Shown: piece after piece, positions 1 through 6,905 of the stretch | Layout of the letters: each line of letters opens with the position of its first letter | Numbering within the stretch: position 1 is the stretch's first letter | NCBI GenBank assembly: GCA_947626725.1 | Contig: CANQTI010000028.1 | Coordinates: forward strand, 1 to 14,200 | Reading direction: 5' to 3' | DNA from: an uncultured Eisenbergiella sp. | GTDB lineage: Bacteria; Bacillota; Clostridia; Lachnospirales; Lachnospiraceae | DNA: 14,200 nucleotides | Notes under the pieces: model-generated | What the model was told of the DNA's origin: nothing | What the model saw: the letters and a program-made list of their open reading frames with translations, nothing else | The model's database searches: none | Program-made: the position numbers and the translations under genes

Positions 1-361
1 AGGTGATGGAATCCCGTTCCCGGCCCCCAGTGGCTTCCTCGCCTCTTCCCAACAGCATATATTCCCCCAGCTGCAGATCCCTGGCGCAGAAAGCCAGCGC
101 CGGCTCGCATACCATGGAGGCCCGCAGCCTGGTCAGCTTTCCCTCCGGCATCTGCGGATTTTCATGGAAAAGAAATTCGCTGGTGACCAGTTCCAATACC
201 GCATCGCCCAGAAACTCCAGCCGTTCATAGTCCTTCAGTTTGTTGATCTTCTGTTCATTGGCAAAAGAACTGTGGGTCAGCGCCTGTCTCAGCAGGCTTT
301 TTTCTCGAAAGCAGTACCCAATCCGTTCTTCCAGTTCTGCCAGCATGTGTTCCCGTGCCAT
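1..361 (-). CDS. rnc: Ribonuclease III, N-terminal part (cut by window edge)
   Basis: Double-strand-specific endoribonuclease that processes the rRNA precursor and structured mRNAs in the cytoplasm. Reading back from the ATG at 361-359 gives a protein beginning MAREHMLAELEERIGY. It contains the family signature YERLEFLGDAVLEL, whose Glu and Asp belong to the metal-binding catalytic site, and later GRGEEATGGRERDS, which matches the second conserved stretch of the RNase III domain. About 120 residues are visible, roughly the first half of the usual 220-240; the rest of the catalytic domain and the dsRNA-binding domain lie beyond base 1. It follows acpP after a 149-bp gap containing a hairpin, the usual plsX-acpP-rnc order of Clostridia. 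The frame stays open to the window edge. The assignment is secure. Confidence 0.95.
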   Translation of the reverse strand, partial: MAREHMLAELEERIGYCFREKSLLRQALTHSSFANEQKINKLKDYERLEFLGDAVLELVTSEFLFHENPQMPEGKLTRLRASMVCEPALAFCARDLQLGEYMLLGRGEEATGGRERDSIT

Positions 362-431
362 AATCCTCTCACTTTTCTCATCCGCAAACGCCGTTTCTGA
401 TGCTCCAAACGAACCCTTTTACAGCCAGAAA

Positions 432-449
432 CGGGCAGATCACTGCCCG
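432..449 (-). terminator. Hairpin between acpP and rnc (weak terminator or processing site)
   Basis: A perfect 7-bp stem (CGGGCAG/CTGCCCG) with a 4-base loop lies in the acpP-rnc gap. On the minus strand it is followed only by TTTCTGG, so the U-tract is poor. It may attenuate read-through into rnc or act as an RNA processing site. The structure is seen directly; the role is inferred. Confidence 0.4.
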
Positions 450-510
450 CTCTTTTGCAAAACAGCCGCACACCGCGGCGTTCCCTCCTGTTCAAACTGC
501 TTCGAGGCCT

Positions 511-735
511 TCAGGAATTCCGAATCAGCGCCGCAGCCTCCCCCACAGTCCGGATTTTCTCCACGTCTTCCTCGGATATTTCTATATGAAAGGTCTCTTC
601 GATCTCCATCACGATCTGGTAAATATCCAGGGAATCCGCGCAGAGATCCTCCACAAAGGTGGTTCCCTCTGTCAGTTCTTCCGGATCCACACTGAGCACT
701 TCCGCGATGATCTGTCTGAGTTTGTCAAATTCCAT
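511..735 (-). CDS. acpP: Acyl carrier protein
   Basis: Small acidic carrier that holds growing fatty acyl chains on a 4'-phosphopantetheine arm during type II fatty-acid synthesis. It also serves as acyl donor for PlsX in the reverse direction (acyl-ACP to acyl-phosphate). The 74-residue length is typical. The modification site is Ser35 in DLCADSLDIYQ; most homologues have DLGADSLD, so Cys32 replaces the usual glycine. The rest matches the four-helix ACP fold (EDVEKIRTVGEAAALI at the C-terminus). The start ATG follows AAGGAGAAA at close spacing. The first 11 bases overlap the 3' end of plsX, so the two are probably translationally coupled. Confidence 0.96.
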   Translation of the reverse strand: MEFDKLRQIIAEVLSVDPEELTEGTTFVEDLCADSLDIYQIVMEIEETFHIEISEEDVEKIRTVGEAAALIRNS

Positions 736-1756
736 TTTCTCCTTCTTCCTTCGCCGCCGCGATGCTCTTCTGAATTTTTCCGATAATATCCTGCTCCTTA
801 AATGTCGCGCACTGCAGAATTGTATTTTTGATCTCCACCGCTTTTGAGCTGCCGTGTGTCTTTACCACCAGTCCCTTCAGCCCCAAAAGCGGCGCGCCGC
901 CATATTCCTCCAGATCGAAGGCCTTCAGCGTCTCCTTCAGCGCAGGCTTGACGAGCAGTGCACCGATCTTAGAACGCAGGGAGGTCATCATTCCCGCCTT
1001 TACCTTCTTGATCAGGGTCGCTCCCACGCCCTCATAGAGCTTCAGGATCACGTTCCCCACAAAAGCTTCGCAGACAACCACGTCCGCATACCCTGTCGGG
1101 ATATCCCGGGCCTCAATACTTCCAATAAAATTGATGTCTTTACAGGCTTTCAGCAGGGGAAAGGTTTCCTTTACCAGCGCATTTCCTTTTTCTTCCTCCG
1201 CGCCGATATTGACGATCGCTACCCGGGGCCGCTTCACACCCACGACGTTTTCCATATAGATGGAACCCATCCTGGCAAACTGCACCAGATGAGAGGGTCT
1301 GGCATCCACATTGGCGCCGCAGTCGATCAGCAGCGCCGCTCCCTTTTCTGTGGGAATCAGGGGCGCCAGCGGAGGCCTTTCCACCCCTTTCGAACGTCCT
1401 ACCAAAACCTGTCCGCCCGCCAGGACCGCGCCGGAGCTGCCCGCTGATACAAAAGCGTCGCAGGAGCCGTCCTTCACCAGGCCCAGGCCCTTCACGATGG
1501 AGGAATCCTTCTTCTTCCGGATCGCATTCACCGGAGGTTCTGCTGTTTCGATCACCTCGGAAGCGTGTACGATCTCCAGCCTGTCCGCCGGATAGTCATA
1601 CTGCGCCAGCTCCTTTTCGATCACATCCTGCCGGCCCACCAGACAGACCCGGATATTCGTTCCCGCCCGAAGCGCCTCTACCGTTCCTTTTATGATCTCT
1701 CCCGGCGCGTTGTCGCCGCCCATGGCGTCCACCGCAACCTTCACAAAATCAGCCAT
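725..1756 (-). CDS. plsX: Phosphate acyltransferase PlsX
   Basis: Converts acyl-ACP and inorganic phosphate to acyl-phosphate, the donor used by PlsY to make lysophosphatidic acid. It is a peripheral membrane enzyme at the head of phospholipid synthesis. The 343-residue length is normal for the family. The N-terminus shows the hallmark VDAMGGDNAPGEI (residues 9-21). Further conserved stretches include AFVSAGSSGAVLAGG, LIDCGANVDARP, NIGAEEEKGN and DVVVCEAFVGNVILKLYEG. A strong GGAGGAGG site precedes the ATG. It overlaps acpP by 11 bp. A separate promoter lies about 65-95 bp upstream, and a terminator-like hairpin separates the gene from rpmF, so expression need not follow L32 strictly. Confidence 0.97.
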   Translation of the reverse strand: MADFVKVAVDAMGGDNAPGEIIKGTVEALRAGTNIRVCLVGRQDVIEKELAQYDYPADRLEIVHASEVIETAEPPVNAIRKKKDSSIVKGLGLVKDGSCDAFVSAGSSGAVLAGGQVLVGRSKGVERPPLAPLIPTEKGAALLIDCGANVDARPSHLVQFARMGSIYMENVVGVKRPRVAIVNIGAEEEKGNALVKETFPLLKACKDINFIGSIEARDIPTGYADVVVCEAFVGNVILKLYEGVGATLIKKVKAGMMTSLRSKIGALLVKPALKETLKAFDLEEYGGAPLLGLKGLVVKTHGSSKAVEIKNTILQCATFKEQDIIGKIQKSIAAAKEEGENGI

Positions 1757-1821
1757 GTCAATCTCCTCCTCCGATGCCGGCGGGCAGCCTTTCTTCCGAT
1801 GCCCGCAGACGATCCTGCGCT

Positions 1822-1850
1822 TCTATATAATATACTAAAAGAAACGTCAA
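1822..1850 (-). promoter_or_regulatory. Candidate plsX promoter
   Basis: Minus-strand -35 TTGACG (1850-1845), 17-bp spacer and -10 TATAGA (1827-1822); an alternative -10, TATATA, sits at 15-bp spacing. It lies between the rpmF terminator-like hairpin and plsX and would give a leader of about 60 nt. Read directly; activity is inferred. Confidence 0.55.
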
Positions 1851-1872
1851 AAATCAAGCGGAAAAGACCAGC

Positions 1873-1908
1873 AAAAAGGGGCCTCCGGCTGATTCCGAAA
1901 AGCCCCCT
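1873..1908 (-). terminator. Terminator-like hairpin after rpmF
   Basis: On the minus strand AGGGG pairs with CCCCT around an inner CGG/CCG stem, and the structure ends in TTTTT. It sits 16 bp after the rpmF stop and before the plsX promoter. A bulged G and a modest U-tract suggest partial rather than complete termination. Confidence 0.6.
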
Positions 1909-1923
1909 CATGTCCTTGTCTGA

Positions 1924-2106
1924 TCAATTCTCAACCTTGATGATCTCGCGCTTGTTATAAGTGCCGCAGGCTTTGCATACTCTGTGCGGAACCATCAGCG
2001 CACCGCATTTGCTGCACTTTACCAGCGTAGGCGCGGTCATTTTCCAATTCGCTCTTCTCTTATCTCTTCTGGATCTGGAAGACCTGTTCTTGGGACAGAT
2101 AGACAT
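1924..2106 (-). CDS. rpmF: 50S ribosomal protein L32, zinc-binding type
   Basis: Component of the large ribosomal subunit. The 60-residue protein starts MSICPKNRSSRSRRDKRRANWK, basic and typical of L32. It has two CxxC pairs, CSKC and CKAC, forming the zinc-ribbon seen in the C+ paralogue. A GTG six bases upstream (2112) is in frame, but AAGGAGG at 2120-2114 leaves only one base before it and exactly seven before the ATG at 2106, so the ATG is the start. The stop codon of the upstream DUF177 gene (2111-2109) falls between this ribosome site and the start, so translation is probably coupled. Confidence 0.97.
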   Translation of the reverse strand: MSICPKNRSSRSRRDKRRANWKMTAPTLVKCSKCGALMVPHRVCKACGTYNKREIIKVEN

Positions 2107-2108
2107 CG

Positions 2109-2633
2109 TCACACCTCCTTGTTCTCGTTAAAGACATCTTTGATCGCAGCCATCCTCGGATCAGGAACGAATGTATCGCAGCCGCACGCTCCCGTATTCA
2201 GATCCTTTCCGCAGACGGGGCAGAGCCCCTTGCAGTCCGGTCTGCACAACACCTTCTCAGGCCAGCCGGTTATCATCTCATCAATTATCAGGCTATCTAT
2301 ATTCAGTTCATAACCTTCCATGAAAGCGTCCTGTTCGTCCAGCTCGTCCGGCGACGCTGTCTCCGGCGCGGTTACTTCCCGCTCCGCTTTCAGAACGAAG
2401 ACGTATTCCACGTCTCTCAGGCATCTGTCACAGGGAAGTACCACCGTCATCTCGGCCTCGGCCTCCGCCAGCGCCTTGCGCGGGCCGGAAGGAGAAATTC
2501 TGACCGAAACAGGCGTGCATTCCTTCACCGGGTAAACACCGCCTCCGTAGGCCACCTCCGTGGCCTCGAAGGAATATTCCCCTTCGATGACTTTGCCGTC
2601 GGATGCAAAAACATCTGTTACGTTCACTAACAT
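2109..2633 (-). CDS. DUF177/YceD family protein
   Basis: Member of the YceD/DUF177 family that accompanies rpmF in most bacteria. It is linked by established work to 23S rRNA and large-subunit biogenesis, though its biochemical action is unclear. The 174 residues show the family's metal-binding cysteines: CDRC at 68-71, then C130, C134, C138 and C141 in CRPDCKGLCPVCGKDLN, with C150 and C152 beyond. The family ending DPRMAAIKDVF is at 158-168. The start ATG at 2633 follows TAGGAG with a spacer of about 7 bases. It is the first gene after the perfect-consensus promoter at 2689-2717 and ends two bases before the rpmF start. Confidence 0.93.
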   Translation of the reverse strand: MLVNVTDVFASDGKVIEGEYSFEATEVAYGGGVYPVKECTPVSVRISPSGPRKALAEAEAEMTVVLPCDRCLRDVEYVFVLKAEREVTAPETASPDELDEQDAFMEGYELNIDSLIIDEMITGWPEKVLCRPDCKGLCPVCGKDLNTGACGCDTFVPDPRMAAIKDVFNENKEV

Positions 2634-2688
2634 AGCATACTCCTAACAGGCAGACGAAATCAGCGCAGACTCCATCCACACTTTAATG

Positions 2689-2717
2689 ATTATACTGGCA
2701 TGGGGATGGTTTGTCAA
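2689..2717 (-). promoter_or_regulatory. Perfect-consensus sigma-A promoter for the DUF177-rpmF operon
   Basis: Minus-strand TTGACA (2717-2712), exactly 17 bp, then TATAAT (2694-2689). Transcription should begin near 2682, about 50 nt before the DUF177 start. A fully consensus promoter fits a ribosomal protein operon. Confidence 0.9.
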
Positions 2718-2788
2718 GGAGAATTTTCATGTGTTGGAAGGATGCCGAAAAACCGCCAGCCCGTGATGGATTCCACTTTTCAGGGAAC

Positions 2789-2815
2789 AAAAAAATGGCT
2801 TGCTCCAGCCATTTT
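2789..2815 (-). terminator. Rho-independent terminator of the tRNA-Gly gene
   Basis: On the minus strand AAAATGGCT pairs with AGCCATTTT (9 bp) around a 6-base loop, and the thymine run continues to seven. It starts 5 bp after the tRNA discriminator base. Confidence 0.88.
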
Positions 2816-2820
2816 CCGAA

Positions 2821-2891
<71 letters not shown>

Positions 2892-2900
2892 ATGTCAATA

Positions 2901-2909
2901 ACTATAGCA
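2901..2909 (-). promoter_or_regulatory. Extended -10 promoter element of tRNA-Gly
   Basis: Minus-strand TGC-TATAGT, an extended -10, ends 9 bp before the tRNA 5' end and places initiation 2-3 nt upstream of it. The -35 region (TTTTCA at 17 bp) is weak, which the extended -10 could offset. Confidence 0.55.
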
Positions 2910-3035
2910 CATTCCCTCAAATTTGAAAAGCCCCAAATTGAAAAAGTTTTGCGGCCAAAAATTATGCAATCTAAAGGTTTGTGATCACGGTGCGCGTACC
3001 TCTTTTCCCAGAGGGCAGCTCTATAGCCGCCTCGA

Positions 3036-3135
3036 CCATGTGAAAAGAAGCTCTGCATTCACCGCCGCCCCAGTCATATGAAAAAGGGCTCTGCATTCGC
3101 CGCCGCCCCCATCATGCGGGAAAAGGCTCTACATT
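3036..3135. repeat. Three tandem 38-bp repeats at the 3' end of the GH43 gene
   Basis: Related units begin at 3036, 3074 and 3112, spaced exactly 38 bp apart. The first 24 bases are best conserved, with a core of GCTCTGCATT or GCTCTACATT preceded by an A-rich stretch; the two outer units also share CCGCCGCCCC. The copy at 3112-3135 encodes the last seven residues and stop of the glycosidase; the others lie just past the stop. A degenerate fourth copy may lie at 3011-3035 (AGCTCTATAGCCGCC). Confidence 0.75.
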
Positions 3136-4953
3136 GACCGTCAGCCGGACATTTTCTTTTCCCTCCGGCAGATCCTGCTCATTGGACATATCGAATATGG
3201 GCGTGCCATCGACGGCAAAATGCACCCGCCTGATGCCGGGACCGATGGCCCGGCTGTTCGGAGCGCTCACTCCGTGATAGGTGATATAGGTGTCGCCATA
3301 TGCATCGGCGAAAAACGCGTTATGGCCGCAGCCATATTCACCGGGTACGAAACAAGAAGCGAGCGACGGCGCCTCGGGGATTTTCCAGTTCGACACGTCA
3401 CAGAGATCGTCCTCCACGTTCGCGGTGAGAACGCCGACCGCATAGGTCTGGCCTCTCGCATCGCCGCCGGAATAGGCCAGATATACCTTTCCGCCAGTCA
3501 CGAGAGCATGCGGTCCCTCATTATTGTCAGTGCCGTTATTGTTCTCCCAGCCGTAGACAGGTCTGGAAAGCAGCTGCGGATACGTCAAAAGCTTCCAGGG
3601 CTTCTCGGGGTCGTTTGCAGCAATCATCAGCATGGAACCGCTGTCAGTGCCGGTCCAGGTCCGATAAGACCAGACCACGTAGCTTCTGCCGCCCGCTTCA
3701 AAACAGTTCATGTCGAGCGTAATTCCGTTTTTACCATCCCCCAGAGGGTTTTCATTCAGATTTCTCCCGTCCGGCATGACACACCGAACCGGGCTGCTCC
3801 AGTCTGCCGGGTTCAGCATATCTCCGCCGTCTCTTAAAGTCATGACATGACATTGCGGGTCAAAGCCTTTGCCAAGGGTCAGCGCACAGAAAATGCGCAT
3901 TTTCCCGCCGACGATATGAAACTCCGGCGCCCAGAAGGTATTCTTATAAACGGTCGTCTCTGCCGACAGAATTACCTGGCGCCGCACATCCGCCGCAAAT
4001 AAGGCCTCCGGCGTATCGGCCTCGCGAATTTCAAAGGATGTATCTCCATCGGCATCATTGGTAGCGATAAAATAATATTTGCCATGAAACCAGGTGATCA
4101 CCGGATCACCCCAGGGATGATTTTCGACCGGAAAACGAAAATGCCGCACGGCGATCCGTCCGCTGACGGTATATCTGCCGGGTTTCGTGAAGTCAATCCC
4201 GTTCAGGTCCCAGTTCACGTGCTTACGATGTACGGAGCCATCGGTATACGTCACGGCAGCGGTAATATTTTCCAGTTCTTCACGAGTGCTGACCGTCACG
4301 GCATCCGGCAGTTCGATCGATTCAAACGCAATGATTCTGCTGCCGCGCAGGAGTTCTTTGGCAATTCGTTCCGAAACGAAAATGGAAACTGCGCTTTCAA
4401 CACCGTCCGGTCCTGCCGCACCGCCCCGGCCCTCCATACCAAAAACAGACGACGCGCACTCCCTGTCCGCCTTTTCCCTGTCCGTCCAGCGCGCTTTCGT
4501 CACCTCCGGTTCCGAGAAAGCAGTAAAATCTCCGGTTGTCCAGCGAACAAAATTTCCGGTATCACGCCAGGGAAAGCTGCCATCTCCCGCCTTTTCGCGC
4601 ACAATTTCTCTGGCGGTAATGATAAATTCGCCGTTAAATCGGTATATTTCGATATCCCTGGCGCCTTTGGAAACGATTCCGTTTTCTGAATCAAAGGCGC
4701 ATTTTGCGAACAGCTTTCCATAATTGTGATAAAGCGGCGTAATGCGCCCGTCCGCGCCATCAGACACCGCGAAATGTACGCTGTGCCCCAGGAACTCGGA
4801 ATAACCCACCCGTGCACTGCGGGTATAAGCAATAAGCCGGTATCTGGAGTCCCCGCATCCGTCGGTATTTTCCTTCTCCCTGCAAACCGAAAGCCGTGTC
4901 ATTTTGTCTTCTGCCGCCGCGTCTGCTGCTGCGATCGTCATTCTATCATTCAT
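3112..4953 (-). CDS. Family 43 glycoside hydrolase with Ig-like domain
   Basis: Predicted arabinofuranosidase, xylosidase or related exo-acting enzyme on plant-polysaccharide oligosaccharides; the exact substrate cannot be read from sequence. The 613 residues divide into an N-terminal beta-rich part (about 36-205), a bacterial Ig-like domain (about 210-268, ITAAVTYTDGS and FTKPGRYTVSG) and the five-bladed propeller catalytic domain (about 276-600). Catalytic candidates are Asp283 in WGDPVI (base), Asp414 in TLDMN (pKa modulator) and Glu479 in NNEGPHAL (acid). WAPEFH (341-346) and GCGHN (541-545) are also family-typical. No signal peptide is visible, so it probably acts inside the cell on imported oligosaccharides. 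No transporter or regulator gene is adjacent. A GAGAGG ribosome site lies about 9 bases before the ATG. The 3' end forms part of a 38-bp tandem repeat. Confidence 0.88.
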   Translation of the reverse strand: MNDRMTIAAADAAAEDKMTRLSVCREKENTDGCGDSRYRLIAYTRSARVGYSEFLGHSVHFAVSDGADGRITPLYHNYGKLFAKCAFDSENGIVSKGARDIEIYRFNGEFIITAREIVREKAGDGSFPWRDTGNFVRWTTGDFTAFSEPEVTKARWTDREKADRECASSVFGMEGRGGAAGPDGVESAVSIFVSERIAKELLRGSRIIAFESIELPDAVTVSTREELENITAAVTYTDGSVHRKHVNWDLNGIDFTKPGRYTVSGRIAVRHFRFPVENHPWGDPVITWFHGKYYFIATNDADGDTSFEIREADTPEALFAADVRRQVILSAETTVYKNTFWAPEFHIVGGKMRIFCALTLGKGFDPQCHVMTLRDGGDMLNPADWSSPVRCVMPDGRNLNENPLGDGKNGITLDMNCFEAGGRSYVVWSYRTWTGTDSGSMLMIAANDPEKPWKLLTYPQLLSRPVYGWENNNGTDNNEGPHALVTGGKVYLAYSGGDARGQTYAVGVLTANVEDDLCDVSNWKIPEAPSLASCFVPGEYGCGHNAFFADAYGDTYITYHGVSAPNSRAIGPGIRRVHFAVDGTPIFDMSNEQDLPEGKENVRLTVNVEPFPA

Positions 4954-5029
4954 AACGATTGGCCTCTCTCACCTGTTATCCATATGGCTGGCGCTCTGCA
5001 TACCGCCCGCATCTCCTGTGTTCCAAAAA

Positions 5030-5058
5030 AGTTTTGCACTTCCCCTGGGAAAAGTCAA
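5030..5058 (-). promoter_or_regulatory. Candidate promoter of the GH43 gene
   Basis: Minus-strand -35 TTGACT (5058-5053), 17-bp spacer, then a weak -10 AAAACT (5035-5030). The spacer contains the inverted repeat TTCCC-AG-GGGAA (5051-5040). A good -35 with a poor -10 and upstream direct repeats suggests an activated or repressed promoter. Confidence 0.45.
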
Positions 5059-5071
5059 GAAATATCTTATT

Positions 5072-5110
5072 CAATAACCTGATCTCGCTCTTGCGCAATA
5101 ACCTGATCTC
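5072..5110 (-). promoter_or_regulatory. Paired 15-bp direct repeats upstream of the GH43 promoter
   Basis: CAATAACCTGATCTC occurs identically at 5072-5086 and 5096-5110, offset by 24 bp. The nearer copy is 13 bp upstream of the candidate -35. Two same-facing half-sites just upstream of -35 are how AraC-type activators usually bind; the binding protein is not in this window. The remainder of the 4954-5280 gap holds the candidate promoter and a terminator, and no gene that I can support. Confidence 0.55.
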
Positions 5111-5139
5111 ACAAGAAAGGCCGCACGGCCTCCGGATTC

Positions 5140-5176
5140 AAAAAAAAGAAGCCGGTCTTTCTTCCAGGCCGGCCTC
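5140..5176 (-). terminator. Rho-independent terminator downstream of the secreted-protein gene
   Basis: On the minus strand GAGGCCGG pairs with CCGGCTTC (8 bp, one G-T) around a 13-base loop, followed by eight thymines. It lies about 100 bp after the stop at 5281. Confidence 0.82.
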
Positions 5177-5280
5177 TGTGTATTATTCCCTACAGGAATT
5201 CTCCTCTCTTCTCATTATTTTGAAGACATTTTTTCGTTATAGCTTCTTAATGTTTCTCGGTTTTCTTTTGCTCCGTCGAT

Positions 5281-5670
5281 TTAGTTGTATACCATTTCTC
5301 CGACGGAATTGTAAAGCGTCACCCTCGTGCCATTCCAAATCGCATAGTGTGTGCAATGCGCGCGGTAAGTTCTGCCTTTCACTGCACCCGTGTATACAGC
5401 GCTTCCACTATAGGTCCAATCATTCGTTCTATAACAGTCTTGCAAATTGATGTCACGCCAACTTCCATTAATTTTTTCTTCCAAAACGATATCCATACAA
5501 CCGATTTCATCTGCTACTTCTGTTGCATTCGTTCCATAGGTAATACCAACTCCATTTGATTCACAACCAATAGTGATCATGCAGTCATACAAAGTCCCCG
5601 CTGCGTCTGCCTGCAAGGTCATCCCCAACAACATAATACAGGATAACAGCATCGCTATTCTTTTCTTCAT
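5281..5670 (-). CDS. Small secreted cysteine-containing protein, unknown function
   Basis: Predicted exported protein of 129 residues. The N-terminus MKKRIAMLLSCIMLLGMTLQ is a classical signal peptide, with a likely signal-peptidase site around ADAA (21-24). The mature part has five cysteines (C30, C36, C58, C79, C106), aromatic-rich stretches and a GRTYRAHCTHYA segment, suggesting a compact beta-rich domain. It resembles small secreted clostridial proteins of the DUF6147 kind, but this is recollection, not a search. The frame stays open upstream to 5784, but that would translate a terminator hairpin, so the signal-peptide ATG is preferred. Its ribosome site is poor: a strong GGGAGG lies more than 30 bases upstream. 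Coming after the anti-sigma gene, it may be the sensor's client or a target. Confidence 0.75.
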   Translation of the reverse strand: MKKRIAMLLSCIMLLGMTLQADAAGTLYDCMITIGCESNGVGITYGTNATEVADEIGCMDIVLEEKINGSWRDINLQDCYRTNDWTYSGSAVYTGAVKGRTYRAHCTHYAIWNGTRVTLYNSVGEMVYN

Positions 5671-5744
5671 TTTGCAACATCGGATCCTGTAGGAAATAAT
5701 TAATGCCTTCCTCCCTTTATTTCCACATGAATCCAACTCGTTAC

Positions 5745-5772
5745 AAAAAAAAGACCACTTAAGTGGTCTTTT
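5745..5772 (-). terminator. Rho-independent terminator after the anti-sigma gene
   Basis: Perfect 10-bp stem AAAAGACCAC/GTGGTCTTTT with a TTAA loop. On the minus strand the thymine run extends to eight. It begins 12 bp after the DUF4367 stop and separates that gene from the secreted-protein gene. Confidence 0.9.
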
Positions 5773-5784
5773 CGAATAAAGCAT

Positions 5785-6867
5785 TTATTTCATATTTTGG
5801 GCTATCATTTTCAATTTTTCCTCATCATTTTCTTTTATTGTATATTTACTTTTTTCATTCCAAAAAATAATTTCATATTCATTATTTTTTTGATACAAAT
5901 TAAATCCATCGACACTCTCTATCAAATTCCATCCTTCAAATTGAGTCATCTCACTTTGACTATATTTTTTTTCAAAATAATCTATTACTATTGTCAAATT
6001 TTCTTTCCCATCATAGGATGTATAAAGTGCTTTATAAAAAGTAAATAGGAACTCATCCTCCCTATACAACTCACTTAACTCCATATCCTCCGGAATATAC
6101 GTGGGCGTTAAGATATCCGGGGCTTCTTCTTTCACTTCGTCCCAGGAATCATAATAGATTTTGCTGTCATCTCCATAGACAATTTCTCCCACTTCCTCCT
6201 CCGGCGTCTCTCCTGTTACCGTGACCTTCAGGCTGTTCACGCCGTCCTGCATCACCTCAAAGAAAGATTTCTTCGTCACTGCACTGGTTCCGAGGCCGAA
6301 GAAAGTCACCGCACCCACGGCAATGATAACGGCCGCAGCCACTTTGCCTCCTACACTGACGAGAAAAGTCGCCTTCCTGCCAGGTTTGCGTGTTTTCGTA
6401 CGCCGCTTTTCCCGCTCCTTCTCTCCATCGGACGCACCAGCGGGATCCTTTTTGTCATTGTCGGCATTTTTGTCGCCGACAGGAAAAAGTTCTTCCGCGC
6501 ATTCCTCAGACAAAGTCGAAGCATCTGCGGCGTTCGGATGCGGACGAATCTTTCCATTTTTCTTCGCCAGATCTTCCTCCGTAATGCCGTATTTTTTCTG
6601 GAAACGCCGAAGAGCCGCCTCCGGATCGCGCATGGAAACAAGGCCCTCTTCCCGCAAAGCATCTTCCCCGTCTGCCTCCGTGACAAAGCCGCCGTCCGTT
6701 TTGATCTTCACTTCCTCGGGCGGATCCAACCGATCGAGCAAAGCCACGATCGCCTGTACCTGCTGCGAATCGAATTCCTCTTCCGTCGCTTCGTAAGTAA
6801 ACCAGTCCAGCTTCTGTTTCAGCTCCTCTACAAGCTTCTTATCCAGGGCTTCCTTATTCTGCGCCAT
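5785..6867 (-). CDS. DUF4367 membrane protein, probable anti-sigma factor
   Basis: Single-pass membrane protein encoded directly after an ECF sigma factor, so probably its negative regulator. From the ATG at 6867 it has 360 residues: a charged cytoplasmic part (1-166) with an EEFDSQQVQ segment near 30-38, a membrane helix (about 172-195, KVAAAVIIAVGAVTFFGLG) and an extracellular DUF4367-like domain (about 241-358, SWDEVKEEAPDILTPTYIPEDM). The helix is preceded by a basic KRRTKTRKPGRK stretch, which fits N-inside topology. A GTG at 6909 overlaps the sigma stop and is in frame but lacks a ribosome site; AAGGGGAG lies 4 bases before the ATG at 6867, which I prefer. No zinc-finger anti-sigma motif is seen. 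The region encoding the extracellular domain is far more AT-rich than the rest. Confidence 0.85.
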   Translation of the reverse strand: MAQNKEALDKKLVEELKQKLDWFTYEATEEEFDSQQVQAIVALLDRLDPPEEVKIKTDGGFVTEADGEDALREEGLVSMRDPEAALRRFQKKYGITEEDLAKKNGKIRPHPNAADASTLSEECAEELFPVGDKNADNDKKDPAGASDGEKEREKRRTKTRKPGRKATFLVSVGGKVAAAVIIAVGAVTFFGLGTSAVTKKSFFEVMQDGVNSLKVTVTGETPEEEVGEIVYGDDSKIYYDSWDEVKEEAPDILTPTYIPEDMELSELYREDEFLFTFYKALYTSYDGKENLTIVIDYFEKKYSQSEMTQFEGWNLIESVDGFNLYQKNNEYEIIFWNEKSKYTIKENDEEKLKMIAQNMK

Positions 6868-6905
6868 TCTTCTCCCCTTTTCCTTTCGGCCCCCGCAATG
6901 CCGAT

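Noticed and set aside
1822..1850. Possible FapR operator at the plsX promoter (TTAGTA followed by TATAGA)
   Set aside because: Only one half resembles the FapR consensus; the second half matches about 3 of 6 positions, and A/T-rich -10 regions mimic it.
3011..3135. CRISPR array
   Set aside because: Only three imperfect units with no unique spacers of constant length; it is a degenerate tandem repeat.
5281..5670. Lipoprotein signal (LLSC at residues 8-11)
   Set aside because: The cysteine is too close to the N-terminus to follow a full hydrophobic segment; a conventional signal-peptidase site further on fits better.
5671..5784. N-terminal extension of the secreted protein to 5784
   Set aside because: It would translate the terminator hairpin of the preceding gene and bury the signal peptide.
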